Source: Rehmannia glutinosa (Eukaryota; Streptophyta; Magnoliopsida; Lamiales; Orobanchaceae). From it: a DNA stretch of 64,000 nt. Under the pieces are notes generated by a model. That model saw nothing but the letters and a program-made list of their open reading frames with translations, was not told the origin of the DNA and did not search any database. This document shows, piece after piece, positions 34,605 to 46,313 of the stretch. Position numbers and translations under genes: made by a program. Position 1 is the stretch's first letter. Each line of letters starts with the position of its first letter. The DNA is taken from the NCBI GenBank assembly GCA_016081115.2, contig CM071936.1, positions 82,575,943 through 82,639,942 of the forward strand, written 5' to 3'.

Positions 34605-36912
34605 TTTCCTTGTTTGCATGTTCAAGGAACAGATGAGTGCCAAGGAACCTAGTACATGGATAGCGGCTCCAGACATATGACAGAAACAAGAAAAATCACA
34701 AGATTCAAGGAGATTAGAGGTGCAAAAGTCATATTTGGAGGAAATGAAGCTCCAGAGGAGATCAAGGGCACATGATCTATCAAGAAAAATGGATTGGAAA
34801 TCACGGATGTTGGATATCTTTGAAGGCCTCAACTTCAACTCAAGCATCAACCAACTCGTGACAAAAGCTACAATGTTGGATTCAATATGGGAGTGTGCGG
34901 ATCAAAGATCTTTGAATCAAATGAAATAGTCTTTGCAAGGATCAAGACAGAAGAATATGTATGTGGTAGATTGGTCTTCTACTACACCAAGCACTTGTCT
35001 GCTAGCAAAGAGTACAACCGAATCAAGTTGGTTGTGGCACAAGAAACTGAGTCTTCTGAACTTCAAGACAATCAACAAGCTTGCAAGGTGTCATCTTGTG
35101 GAAGGATTGCCAGAACGAGTGTACAAGAAGGAAAGTGTATGTGATGCATGCCAGATGGGAAAGCAGATCAAATCTTCATTCAAGGATAAGCCTAATCCTT
35201 CTTCAACAAGGATATTGCATCTGTTGCATATGGATCTATTTGGTCTAGTTGAACCAACCAGCATAAGTGGAAAGAAATACACCCTGGTAGTGGTGGATGA
35301 TTACTCAAGATATACATGGACAATCTTCATGTGCAAAAATAAGGAAACTTTGCATAAGTTACCTCAGCTGATGAAAAGAGTTCAAAATTAAAAGAGCCAA
35401 ACCATTATAAAGATAAGGTCTGATAGAGGAACTGAGTTTGTCAATGGGATAATAACTCAGTATTGTGTTGAAAATGGTATTGCTCATGAGTTATCAGCAG
35501 CAAGGACTCCACAGCAGAATGGAGTAGCTGAAAGAAGGAACAAAACTCTCAAGAAAGCTGCAAGAACCATGTTAGCTGAAGTTGGATTGCCTAAGAGATT
35601 TTGGGCTGAAGCCATTAACACGACATGCTATACTCAAAATAGATGCATGTTGATGATTTTGGGCTGAAGTTGGATTGCCTAAGAGATTAATAGGCAACTA
35701 ACCAAGACTCCCTATGAAATCTGGACAGGGAGAAAGCCAAACATTGGGTACTTCAGGATATTTAGATTTAAATGTTTCATCCACAACAATGGCAAAGATA
35801 ATTTGAAGGCTTTCGATGCTAAAGCTGATGAAGGTATCTTTTTGGGATACTCAGCTGAGAGCAAAGCCTATAGAGTGCTGAACAAGAGGACTATGGTCAC
35901 ATGAGAGTCTATCCATGTGGTTTTTTATGAACCAAATGTGAATGGAAAAGACATTGAAAAGTTAGTTGATAAGCTGAATCAACCAACTATGCAGAAGAGT
36001 CCTTATGTTGAAGCTGAAGTAAGAGTAATCAACCCAGATAAAGATGAGATAGTTGAATGTCAAAGACAGCTGGAAATTCTATAGCTGAATGATGATGAAG
36101 AAGTTGTTCAAGACAACTTAGCTGCGAGACGGATGAATCCAGCTAACTTGCTCCAACCTGATGTTAGATGGCTGAGAGACCATCCACCAGAGTTAGTCAT
36201 TGGAGATGTTAGAGATGGTGTTAGAACCAGATCCATAGCTCAGCAAGAAGCAATGTTCAGTTGTTTTATTTCCTAAATAGAGCCAAAAAGATGTGTCTCA
36301 AGCATTGGATGACACACATTGGATTCAAGCCATGTAAGAAGAGCTGAATCAGTTTGAAAGGAACAAAGAACTTCATTGTATATCAAATGGATGTGAAAAG
36401 TGCATTTCTAAATGGACTGTTAGAGGGAGAAGTCTATGTTGAACAACAACCTCCAGGTTTTGAGCAGAAGACTATTGGAGATAAGGTGTACAAGCTCAAG
36501 AAAGCACTCTATGGATTGAAACAAGCACCAAGAGCATGGTATGATACATCGTCTCAATTTCTGACTGCCAATGTATTACTGATTCTTCACTGCCCGGAAA
36601 AGGCATATGTAAAGCTTAAGGTTTATCGGCTCCTTAGTCTCTCTTCTTAGCTGCCTTCTCTTCCTAGGAAAGAGTCCAATTATGTGTGATAACACCAGTG
36701 CTATTGCAATCACTCAGAATCCTGTATTGCATTCAATAACAAAGCACATTGATGTCAGATATCATTTTATAAGAGATCATGTTGAAAAGAAAGACATCAC
36801 CTTGGAATATATCTCAACTGATAAGCAGTTAGCTGACATTTTCACTAAACCTCTATGTGAATCAAGATTTGAAGAGCTTAAGCATGAGCTAGGGTTAATT
36901 GAGCTGAGTTAA
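34605..36912 (+). pseudogene. pol: pol of element 2 (RT core deleted)
   Basis: Protease DSG is near 34662 (STWMDSGSRHMTE in one frame). Integrase 34933-35640 has WHKKLSLLNF, CDACQMGKQ, VVDDYSRYTW, RSDRGTEF and QNGVAERRN, so the acidic triad is present, but a stop at 35389 interrupts it. A copied segment is inserted at about 35641-35695. RT has lost its N-terminal part by a deletion at about 36368, retains QMDVKSAFLNGLLEGEVYVE and YGLKQAPRAWYD, and then breaks at about 36571. There the YVDD region and most of RNase H are replaced by about 100 bp of unrelated filler. The RNase H end (CDNTSAIAI, ADIFTKPLCESRFEEL) resumes and stops at 36910-36912. Confidence 0.9.
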
Positions 36913-37119
36913 CACTCAGAAGACTCAATCAGAAGAGATGGAAAATGAGAAGATGAAAATTGAACAAGTTTCATGAATCAGCCATGTGAAACAACTATAT
37001 TGGAAAGTCAGCTGTATCGAGTTAGCTAACAACTGAGTCGCTAAATGAAAGGAGAGAAGCAGAGTTAAGTCATTTTTGATATAAGCTGAGTCATTTATGA
37101 GCTAAGTGACAAAAACACA

Positions 37120-37471
37120 GTCGTTTTTAATAAGCGGGAATATTTTTAAGGATGACGTCGGATAATAATGACCGCATGCCAAAAAAGTCGCCACATAAAC
37201 ATATGATTGGATATAAATGCTGCCGCATTAAATGCGAGGAATCAAATGCGGTTTGACGTGCTAAATCTGAACGGTTGATCTCGATCAAAATTTCAAAAAC
37301 CAAAGACATGTCCTTTCATAACCCTTATATATCCATTTTTTTCCAGCTTTCTCTCTCTCATTCGGAAATTGTTCATCTTCAAGCAAAAAGAAAGCAAGCC
37401 ATTTCTCTCTCGAAAATCCTAAGTGTCCTCAAGCAATTTCGTCAAGTTTTAATCGGTGAAAATCTCTAAAA
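37120..37471 (+). promoter_or_regulatory. Promoter-like block before ORF3, element 2
   Basis: TGACGTC at 37153-37159 (last base of the octamer changed), ATTGG then TATAAAT at 37212-37218, TATATAT at 37326-37332, then a CT-rich leader and the ATG at 37472. The TATATA-to-ATG distance is about 145 bp, close to element 1 (about 140). Confidence 0.5.
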
Positions 37472-40400
37472 ATGGCACCTAAGTTTGATTTCGTCAAGCT
37501 ATTGAAGCAAATCCACTCAGGATCGTCAGTGGATTTTGAAGGCATGGTGAAGTAGGGTTCCGAAGAAACCATTGTTAAGAAAATCGCTAACATGCTAGAA
37601 AATTCAGGTCTCCAGGATTTTCTAACTTTGGAATACTCGCATACCTATCTCAAGGAGGTAGCGCAGTTCTATGTTAATGCAGAAGTGCAGGACGAAGGGA
37701 TCAAGTCTTCTGTCCACCGCAAGGACATTATGATAAATGCTAAGGCCCTTGTGGAGCACTGCTTGTTGCCATGTGAAGGCATGAAGGAGATTAATGAAGC
37801 TGATGTTGATTTGGCTGCTGCATGGAAAGAGATAGCCAAACTGGAGTGCGCTGCTAAGGTGGTCTACACAGCTTATAAGAAGCTGCTGAAGGACGACTAT
37901 CATAAGTTGATGGATGTCGTCTCAAAGTGTGTAGACATGAAGTTTGGAAGCTTTAATCAGCTGTCAAAGACTAAGATGATCGTCATGGATGCGATCATGC
38001 AGGGCAATAAAGTCAACTAGGCTGCGTTGGTATACAACAGACTCTGCCTGAATGTGTTGAATAAGACGTTCAAGGATGACGGATGCTTTGGAGGATCTCT
38101 TGGATATGGCCTGGTGATTGGCCACTTGATGGAAGTGAAGGGCATTCCCCTTCGACATGGAAAACCCTTCCATGTCAACAAGAAAATGTTCAGGGCTAAC
38201 CTCTCTGGAGCCCAGAAGAGAGCCCACGCAAAGAAAGCGGACACAAGTGCGGGGAATCAGTTGAACCCAAGGACACAACTGCTACCCCTCCTCCAAAGAA
38301 GAAAGCTTCCCCTGCAGCTGCGAAGAAGAAGGCTGCCCTTGCAGCTAAGAAAAAGGATACACATGCCCGTGCAGCCAGTCGCCTGCCCCTGCAGTAGAGG
38401 GAGAGGAGTAACATCATACTCCTTCTCCTGCCATCAAAAAGAAAAAGCGCACTGCCAAGCCCAGGAAGGCAGCAGCGCAAGCATTCTCCTTCCAGGAACC
38501 AGCAAACACAGAAGAAGAGGTTCCTCTGCTACCCAAGAGAAAAATGAGATTGGTAAGGAACTCTAAATTGGAGAAGACAGCTGAATCTTCCACTCAGCTG
38601 GAGAAAGCATCCGAGACTGCTGAAACTCAGGATATGCAGTCTCCTTAGGTGATTGATGTTCATACCAAGACTGCTGAAGGTAATCAGCAGAGTCCCGATG
38701 AAGACTCAGTTGGGCGTCAGACAGCTGAGGGAAGCAAAGCAGCAGAGACAACTGAACATCCAGTTGAAAGAGTTGTCTCTCCGCCTACCTCTGATGCTGC
38801 TGTAGGCGAGGAAGAGCAGCATGACTTACCTTCTATTCCAGAAAAAAGGAGGAAAAGAAGATGAACATGATGATGATGATGATGATATCATTATGTACTC
38901 TCCTTTGTACCCAGATATTCAGCGCCGTCTCATAGAATGGAGAGCCTAGAAGCTTGATCACTCAAGGGTGCAGTTCACTCACCATGAATATATTGAAGAA
39001 GAGAAAGAACTGCTCCGTCTGCTGTGTGTTGACTCTGTTCATCAGGCCCTTGATGAAGACAATTGTTTGGATCTCATCCGCATCATGAAAGCGGATGAGA
39101 AAGACAAAGCTGAAGAGGAGGCCCGTGCATTAGAAAAAGCCAAGATATGCCCGCTTACTGGAACTCTAGAACACACTCACCCTCATTTTTGTGTGTTCTC
39201 AAACAGTGATGAAGATATGGATCCCATTGCTGCAGCAGAAAAGTCAGACATGCAGCAAGCTCTACGAGATTCCAGGCTAATGCATGAGCAACAATTCTTT
39301 GAAGGACCAGGAGAGTCGTCTCAATCTCTCCTCTAGACCGATCCTCTAGGTGTGGCGCAACACATTGCCTCAGTCATCGCTGCAGCTATGTCCCCTGTTT
39401 AATCGGAGGATGGAACCAAGGGTACTGGCAATGAAGCTGGGATCGTGGGCACCCAAGTTCAGCCAAACCCTGATGAAGGTATCTTACCACCTACCCTAGC
39501 AGCTGAGAACTCAATGGAAAAAGCCGCGAGTCATGAGCAGAATGACCCCACCATCAGTCACTCAGCTGGTGCGCCAGCTGAAGGGGAAACTCACTCCACT
39601 GCAGCAAGGTCGGAGGATGCTGCAAATGACTCTCTCTTGAAGAAAGGTGGCGAAGTGGAAACTTAAAAAGAACTACAGTAGGTTGACATTGACGAGGCTC
39701 GGACAGTTGAGTCTGTCCCAGCAGAAATATCAGCTTCTCTGAAGGCTAATGATACTTTTCCTACAGCCGAGGCAAAGGATGGAGATGCCCCGGGAGTTAA
39801 CACTATAGGCAGTGAAAGTGCAATCTAAGGGGTTCAGACCCCTATGGATGCCAATGCCGAAGACCCTAAGACAGTTGCGACTGTCGAAGGAAACGTTGAA
39901 GGCCTCGCTGCAGTTAAGACTGCTGGAGGTATTGAAGGCCCAATGGAGGTTGAGACTTCCCTAGGTAAAGCTGAAGAGACTCAGAACATTCCTCCAGTTC
40001 AAAGCGCTGCAATTGAAGAAAACATAAGCACACTTCATGACTCCAAGGAGAACCTTGATACATCATTCTTGGGGTCTGAAGATGAAACTGAGTCCACCCC
40101 CATTGCAGATTTAAGGGACCCAGCTGAGGATGTTCTCAAAACCACGAGTCAGCTAAGTGACAATGCTGCTCGTCAAAAATTCAATTTCGATGATGAGCCA
40201 AGCCCCTAAGTCTCATCATCATCCGAGGACGCTGCTGATGCAGCTGAGGAACCGGTACTTCACTTAGAAAAAATCCACTGAGACCGAAGATGTTGTTAAG
40301 ACAGCTAAGGCTCGATCACTAATCAAGCAAAATCTCTCAACCGCCTCACCGAGACACTATCCATCGCGAGCTTCCACGATTGCAGCGATAACGACTACAC

Positions 40401-42123
40401 CAGCTCCGTCACAGGCTCCCACAGTTGTGACCACTACCGATGAAGCTATCGTAGCTGAGGTACATCGACCTGAGTCAACAAAGGTACAGCCCTTGCAAAT
40501 CCCTTATGTGAGTGATGATTCATTTCCAAAGATACTTCCTTTAACGCCGATCCTACCGGACTTGGAAGAAGAGACCGCTACTGAACAATGAAGATTCATA
40601 GTGAGAGAAGATCCAATCATCCCTACTGACACAATTGTTCCAGCCGAGTTCAACTTTGCTGAAGAGTGGCCTACAGCTGAATCAAGTGACACAGCTGAAT
40701 TTTGTGAAATCTTCAAGAAGATATGTGAAGAGATTGAGAGGATTGAAAGATATCAGACGTCACTCGACTTAATACTGGACAATAGGGACGCTACCCTCAC
40801 AGCAGATTTAAGAGGGATAGTGGTGCGGATCCGAGAATGGTCTCAATAGCAATCTGCTATGAGAATCGAGCAAGTTCGTTATTTTAAGGCACTGTATGGC
40901 AAAATGCTTGTCTGTATGGCTGACAATGCTGATTTGAAGCAAAGGATGCAGGCGTATATTGAGAGGTTGCATGCCTCTCACAAAACAGAAATGGAGCTAC
41001 TGCGTGAATTTCAGAGAAAAGAAGTTCTGCGACTTGAGGAGACCATGGATGCAAAATTTAGCCTTCTCATGGCTGAAATGAAATTGGTGACAGCCGAGTC
41101 CAAAGCCACTCGTTCAGAATTTCGGACAGCTTATGCCGCAGCAGACTCCACACAAAATTCAGCTCTCAAAAGACTCGACTTTATGCTTGCATGCATGTTC
41201 CTTAGGGTCCCTCTTTCCTTTGATGATGCCAAAAAGGGGGAAGAGGTGTCTCTAAGGAGTTTAAAAGAATAAAAGTTGAAAGAGCCTGCAGCTACGATGA
41301 AGACAGCTGAGAAGAAGGGAAAAGCAGCTGAGGGGAACATTCGAAGGACTTGACGTTAATGATTGCTAAAACCCCTCAGTAGGGTCATGTTACGACCTCA
41401 ATTATCAGCAAACTTCCAGTGACTCTGCCAATCGAACACTCTGCTGTGCAAATGTCGGAGAAAAGGCGAATCATAGAAGAAGGGATGGTGGAGTTCGACA
41501 AGAAGATGGATGCCTGCGCATCGAATAAGTGTTGAAACAATATGACGACATTCCGATAGGGAAGGATCAAGATGTTATTCCTGACAATGGATCCGAGCCA
41601 AGATCAGTTGAAGAATTCAAGACGCTCGAATCCGAAGGCTATTTCCAAAAGATGTTACTAGCCCAAGCCTGGGATCTATACTGGGAGAAGGGTCTTAAAT
41701 TGTGCGAAAAAGCTGATAAGCAGCAGACTACCAGCAGCTATTCAGCTTGGTAAGTAGAAGACTCTCGTGCAGTACACACCCAGAGGAGGAGGAAAAAGTG
41801 GTGGAGGAAGAGGTTCTCGACCTCGTCCTAGACCCAATAATATCGAATATGTAGATCCCGGAAAAAGGGGAGACTCTACTGGGCTGGGTATGATGAAGTG
41901 GTGAATCTGGAGGTGGCAAGGAAGAATGCTGAGGCTGTGAAAAGACATGAATAGGAAAATGAAAGACAAACTCAGCTATGGCTCGAGAGGAAGCGTAAGG
42001 ATGATGCTGTGAAGAGAGCCTATGAGAAGAAGAAGAAGAAAGCTGAGGAAGAAGAAAGAAAGAGAAAAAGAGCTGATGATTTTGACAGAAAGAGAAGAGA
42101 GAAAGAAGGAGGCGTGGCGATGA
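37472..42123 (+). pseudogene. ORF3 of element 2, full length (about 1,550 codons) but broken
   Basis: This is the reference copy of ORF3. It starts MAPKFDFVKLLKQIHSGSS; codon 28 is TAG where element 1 has CAG. The N-terminal helical domain (37592-38160) contains FYVNAEVQDEGIKSSVHRKD, DDYHKLMDVVSKCVDMKFGS and GSLGYGLVIGHLMEVKG, and resembles plant transposon proteins of unknown function. Then come a Lys/Ala/Pro-rich H1-like tail (38230-38400), long acidic Glu/Thr/Ala-rich segments (38650-40500), a helical region with a long coiled coil (40601-41260), a purine tract coding KKGEE (41231-41240), the EPRSVEEF / AQAWDLYWEK block, and a Lys/Arg/Glu-rich end. The stop is TGA 42121-42123. The proline-rich plus coiled-coil layout recalls the SIRE1 env-like protein, but no membrane anchor is seen. 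Confidence 0.75.
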
Positions 42124-42316
42124 AGTGTTCTTTGCGAACCCTTCACGTATTTTACTTATGTAAATAAATTTTTGTAAGTCATCTGTATAATTAGTGAAGT
42201 GTTCTGTAATTTTTCACTTTGTATTTATATCATAGCATAGATGTCTGTATTTTGCTTTGATATAGAATGCTCGATACTAAATGTAAACAAATTTGTGTAA
42301 AGGACAAGAATGCTAT

Positions 42317-43856
42317 TGTTAGGAAATTTATTGTTTAGATTTTGATGAATGCCATGTAAAACTTAGAATAGGATGTTGGCACCCCATTTTTTGTTGTAAA
42401 ATGCATTGTAATAAATAGGGCTGGCCAAGGCCGAGTTAAGTCGGCTACGTCCTAACATGCAAGAAGACAACCGGAGACTAGAAGGAAGACTCTGCTGCGA
42501 GACAATGAGTATGGCAAAGAAGAGTGGACGGAACTATATCAAGAAGCAATGAGATGCAACAGTGGAGCATCACCAAGTCAACTCAAGAAAAGCAAAGTCT
42601 CAAGTTGAAGTGACGAAGAGTCATCCATGATTGGAAGTCGACTCTAAGTCACCTGGGAAAGCAAACAAATACGATCAAGTCGAGATAATCAAAAGATCCG
42701 TTGCACGAAATCAAGAGAATTACTTAAACAAGTAATATCTTCATACCACCTTTATCGGAGTGCTCGATCCCGAGAAGCGTGCAAGAGGAATAAACCAATG
42801 GAAAGCATTACACCGTGTCGAACTCAAAAGGTGAAGAACAATTCATACGAGGAAATGGCAATTCCAAGGATCGCAACAAGACAAGCCAACGACGCAAGTG
42901 ACTTTCAAAAATAAGCCTATCTCTTCAATGGGCAAATTTTTGAAAGATCACTATAAAAGGCCGAGAAATGACATTGAGAAAAATAGACGGACTGAACCAA
43001 AAACGTTCAAGTAATTATTAGAAAATCAAATATTCTCAATCCTCAAGCCTACACTACGAAGAACATCAATCCAACACTCACCGTGAAGGAAAGATAACTT
43101 CAATCGGTTGAAGAGGGAAAATACTTGAAAAATCAAGGGGTCTACATTCCACGAAGGATTGTAGGAAGGTTCAAGGTCGAACCAAGTCTTAAGCTTTTGG
43201 AGGGCTTCGTGATCAAATCCAAAGAGCTTGAGCAAGTGGGTCGCTGTAGTAGCAAGGCAACGCCCTGTGAAGAAGCCGAGTCGCACGAGAAGCCACCGAG
43301 TGATCAAGGCGTCTCCAGATCGAGTCCCAAAGGATCAAGTCACCAGTGTGATCAAGACTTGTATCCGGACTATTACCACTTTGTATACCGATCAATACCT
43401 AGTGGATTCCTCCAGAGTTGGAGAAGAGAGGAGTAGAAGAATTACCCCATCTTCGAACCTCTATAAAAATTTCATTGTGTTATTTACATTTCAAAGACTT
43501 TAATTCCTCGCATCTTAATTGTTTAAATCTGGCGATAAATTTGCTATTCACTTGATAATTTCTAAGTACTAAACCAAGCACTAAATCCTTGCTTAACCAA
43601 ACTTAAGGGTGTTAAGTCTTCCGCTGAAAACAAACCACGATTGTGTTAATTTAGACCCAACAAATTGAGTTATTCCATCAACAAATTAGTTGAGTCTGTT
43701 GAGAGACTAACTCTCTTGATTAACTAAATTGGTCATGTCCACCAAGGACACACATTAGTATCAACTCTGAATATTTAAAAGGATTAATTCGAAAATTTGG
43801 TAAGGTTTATTCAATCCCCCTTCTAAACCTTACACATACACCCCTTGGGACCTACA
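42317..43856 (+). mobile_element. 5' LTR of element 3 (reference LTR, 1540 bp)
   Basis: It starts TGTTAGGAAATTTATTG and ends CCCCTTGGGACCTACA. The TATA box TATAAAAG is at 42952-42959. It directly follows GCTAT (42312-42316) of element 2, the candidate 5-bp target duplication. Confidence 0.9.
42952..42959 (+). promoter_or_regulatory. TATA box of element 3 LTR promoter
   Basis: TATAAAAG in CACTATAAAAGGCC, same context as in element 1 (13786). It is deleted from the 3' LTR of this element. Confidence 0.6.
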
Positions 43857-43858
43857 AG

Positions 43859-43869
43859 TGGTATCGAGC
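43859..43869 (+). other. Primer binding site of element 3 (one base short)
   Basis: TGGTATCGAGC, versus TGGTATCAGAGC in element 2. The missing base lies in a CAG, so this may be a consensus error rather than a mutation. Confidence 0.75.
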
Positions 43870-43983
43870 GGTTGGTTCATTGAGCCTTCCGCATCGGTTC
43901 TTGAACTAGATCTCCAAACTTTTCAAAGTCTCGCTTTAGTACTTAAACTTTCAAAACTCCTTTTATCATTAAAAGTCATTATC

Positions 43984-46313
43984 ATGGAAGCAAATTTGAC
44001 ACGCATCCCTATGTTCACTATTGAAGAATTTGATGATTGGAAAATTCGTATGCGAGGCTCATCTATCAAATTACATGATGAGATGTGGATAGTGATAGAA
44101 GATGGGCCACCGCAAATCTTAAAGGTGAACACACTGTAAGAAGAGCTGCACAAATTTGAAGGAGAAGAGGATGTTGCTCCCACTCACCAGTCATGGTTGA
44201 AAAACCAAGAACCGAATGGACAAATGATGACAGAAAAGATACAACCTGGACAATGTAGCCAAGGACATCCTTTACAAAACCTTGACAAAGCCATGTTCAA
44301 TAAAGTCAAATCATGTAGAACGACTAAAGAAATGGGACAAGCTAACATTGATTTGTGAAGGCTCGTGAGCAAATCAAAGAAAACAAATTATCAAATGGTA
44401 TGTCAAAATTTGAGAACTTCAAAATGATCTCGGGAGAAAACCTGGATCAACTGGATGCTCGGTTCACGTAAATCACCAATGAGCTATCTCGCACTTGGAA
44501 AGGAATATACACGAAGAAATGTGTATGAAGATCCTAAAAGTCTTCCAAATGAATGGGAAATGAAGGTCATGGCACCGAGACATTCCATGGACCTATCAAA
44601 GACATCCAACCATGAATTATTCTCGGACTTCAAAGCCTACGAGTTTGAGCCGAGAAGAAAAGACCAGGAAGAGACAACAGTACCCAAAACAAATTGCTCT
44701 AATTGTTAAAGATGGGAAGAGAGTGAGGTCAAAGAAGTCATTGATCCTAAGAAATAGCCCGATGGTTAAAAGGTTCAACAAGTTCTTCAATAAGAACTAC
44801 AAGAGAGGAAAGGGTGAATCTTCCGAGAAGACACTCGGCTCCCTCCAAATCAAGGGATGATAGACCAACCAAGAGAACAGATCATCAAAAAGTCAATATC
44901 AAAGGGTGACAATCCAAGAATGGAAAGAGTCGATCAAAAGGCAATATCTATCTTTGAACTGAGACAACCAGGTCACTATGCCATTGATTGCTCATATCCT
45001 GTAGTCAACAAATATAGGAATGAAGAAGAAAAAAGGTCTTGAGAGAGAAAGAAAACAAGAAAAGAGAAAGGCAATGTTGGTCGCAGAGATCATTGAAAAA
45101 TGCCAAGTCAAAAGACATAGCCGATTCGAGAGAGTAGTGAGGCCGACTATTCAAGTGACTCAAGAAGAAGCCCTGATCCGCTTGATGGCCAAGGAACAAG
45201 ATCAACCTGACCAAGAAGATGAGGTACACTCTAACTCATCAAACTCGGACTCTAGTGATAGTGATCGTGACACACACACTTCATCACCCACTCGATCTTT
45301 ATGATTCATTAGGCAAAATGATGAAAGATTTTGAACACATTAAATCCTCACACACACTACTAAATGAGGAAAACAACTTTACTCAAGAGCCAAAACTCAA
45401 AGTGACTAAGGAGCCGAGTACTCTAAGTCAAATAGTCGATGAGAATGAAAGTTTAAAGGCTGAAAATGCTAAATTAATAGCGAGAAATTGCTACCATAGA
45501 GAAGAGGAGAATGACCTCAAAAATGTTATTGCCTCATTCACTAAGGCATCTAAATCATTGGATGATCTTATTATGAGTCAAAGAGAATGTGGAGACAAGA
45601 CATGCTTAGGATTTAATTCCTCGTGCTATGTTAAACCTCAAAAGTAATTTTGGAAAAAGGATCTTCAAGCCATGAAGAGTCTAAAAATCCAAAACTCTAA
45701 ATGTTGCACACACATTCACTCCAAAGCACAATTACAAGCAAACCGGCCTTGGTTAAAAAAAAGGAAAAGGAAAATGGTGAATGCGCCGAAAAGGACAAAT
45801 TGAGAAGAGATTCAAATGAGTTCCTCAAAAACTCCAAAACAGAAAAATACTCAGAAAAGAAGCGAGCTACCAAAACCCCAGAAAATCTATAAAAGAAATA
45901 CATATGATGGGAATGGTAGAAAATATCCAAGCCAAGCCGATTGGAATAATGTGAACCATCAAAGATAGACTTATGGAATATAAGCCCAAATGGCAAAGGC
46001 CTAGAACTCAAAGAAAAAGCCATTCCAAAAGTATAAGAGCTTTCATCAAAGACACATATGCACCTAGGCACTACACTCGGAGACACCACAATTACCCAAA
46101 GAAGGCGATTGCTAAAACTTACACACATGCATACGGAAAAAGAGACAGTTGTATGAACCTAGAATCCCCAAGCAATTTGCCAGGATTAATTATGATTATG
46201 GCATCGATAGATGGCAACCCCTTAGAATCAAATCATTTGGCTATAAGTTGGTTGGATCATCTTACAATTCTAACCCCTCGGGACCCGCACAAGTATGGGT
46301 ACCTAAAACTTAA
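43984..46313 (+). pseudogene. gag: gag of element 3 (many frameshifts)
   Basis: It starts MEANLTRIPMFTIEEFDDWK. The same domain order as in element 1 can be followed across frames: UBN2-type gag, basic region, a damaged knuckle (FELRQPGHYAIDC, first two Cys lost or shifted), the Ser/Asp linker, a coiled coil near 45310-45500, and the basic tail ending VPKT-TAA at 46311-46313. Most breaks sit where elements 1 or 2 have CTG or CAG, for example CTCGCACTTGG for CTCTGCACTTGG near 44488. The real frame may be more intact than the sequence shows. Confidence 0.8.

Larger units (their letters stand above)
31532..42316 (+). mobile_element. SIRE-type Copia retrotransposon, element 2 (defective)
   Basis: It holds a truncated 5' LTR, perfect PBS, gag, pol, a promoter-like block and a full-length but broken ORF3. 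The element stops at GAATGCTAT (42316), where the LTR of element 3 begins exactly at TGTTAGG. The 110-130 bp with PPT that should precede its own 3' LTR (compare 62960-63090) is absent, so the remainder probably lies beyond the window. Confidence 0.85.

Noticed and set aside
31532..43856. Reading elements 2 and 3 as one tandem retrotransposon sharing a middle LTR
   Set aside because: Possible, but element 2 lacks the PPT before that LTR and the border is exact, so nested insertion fits better.
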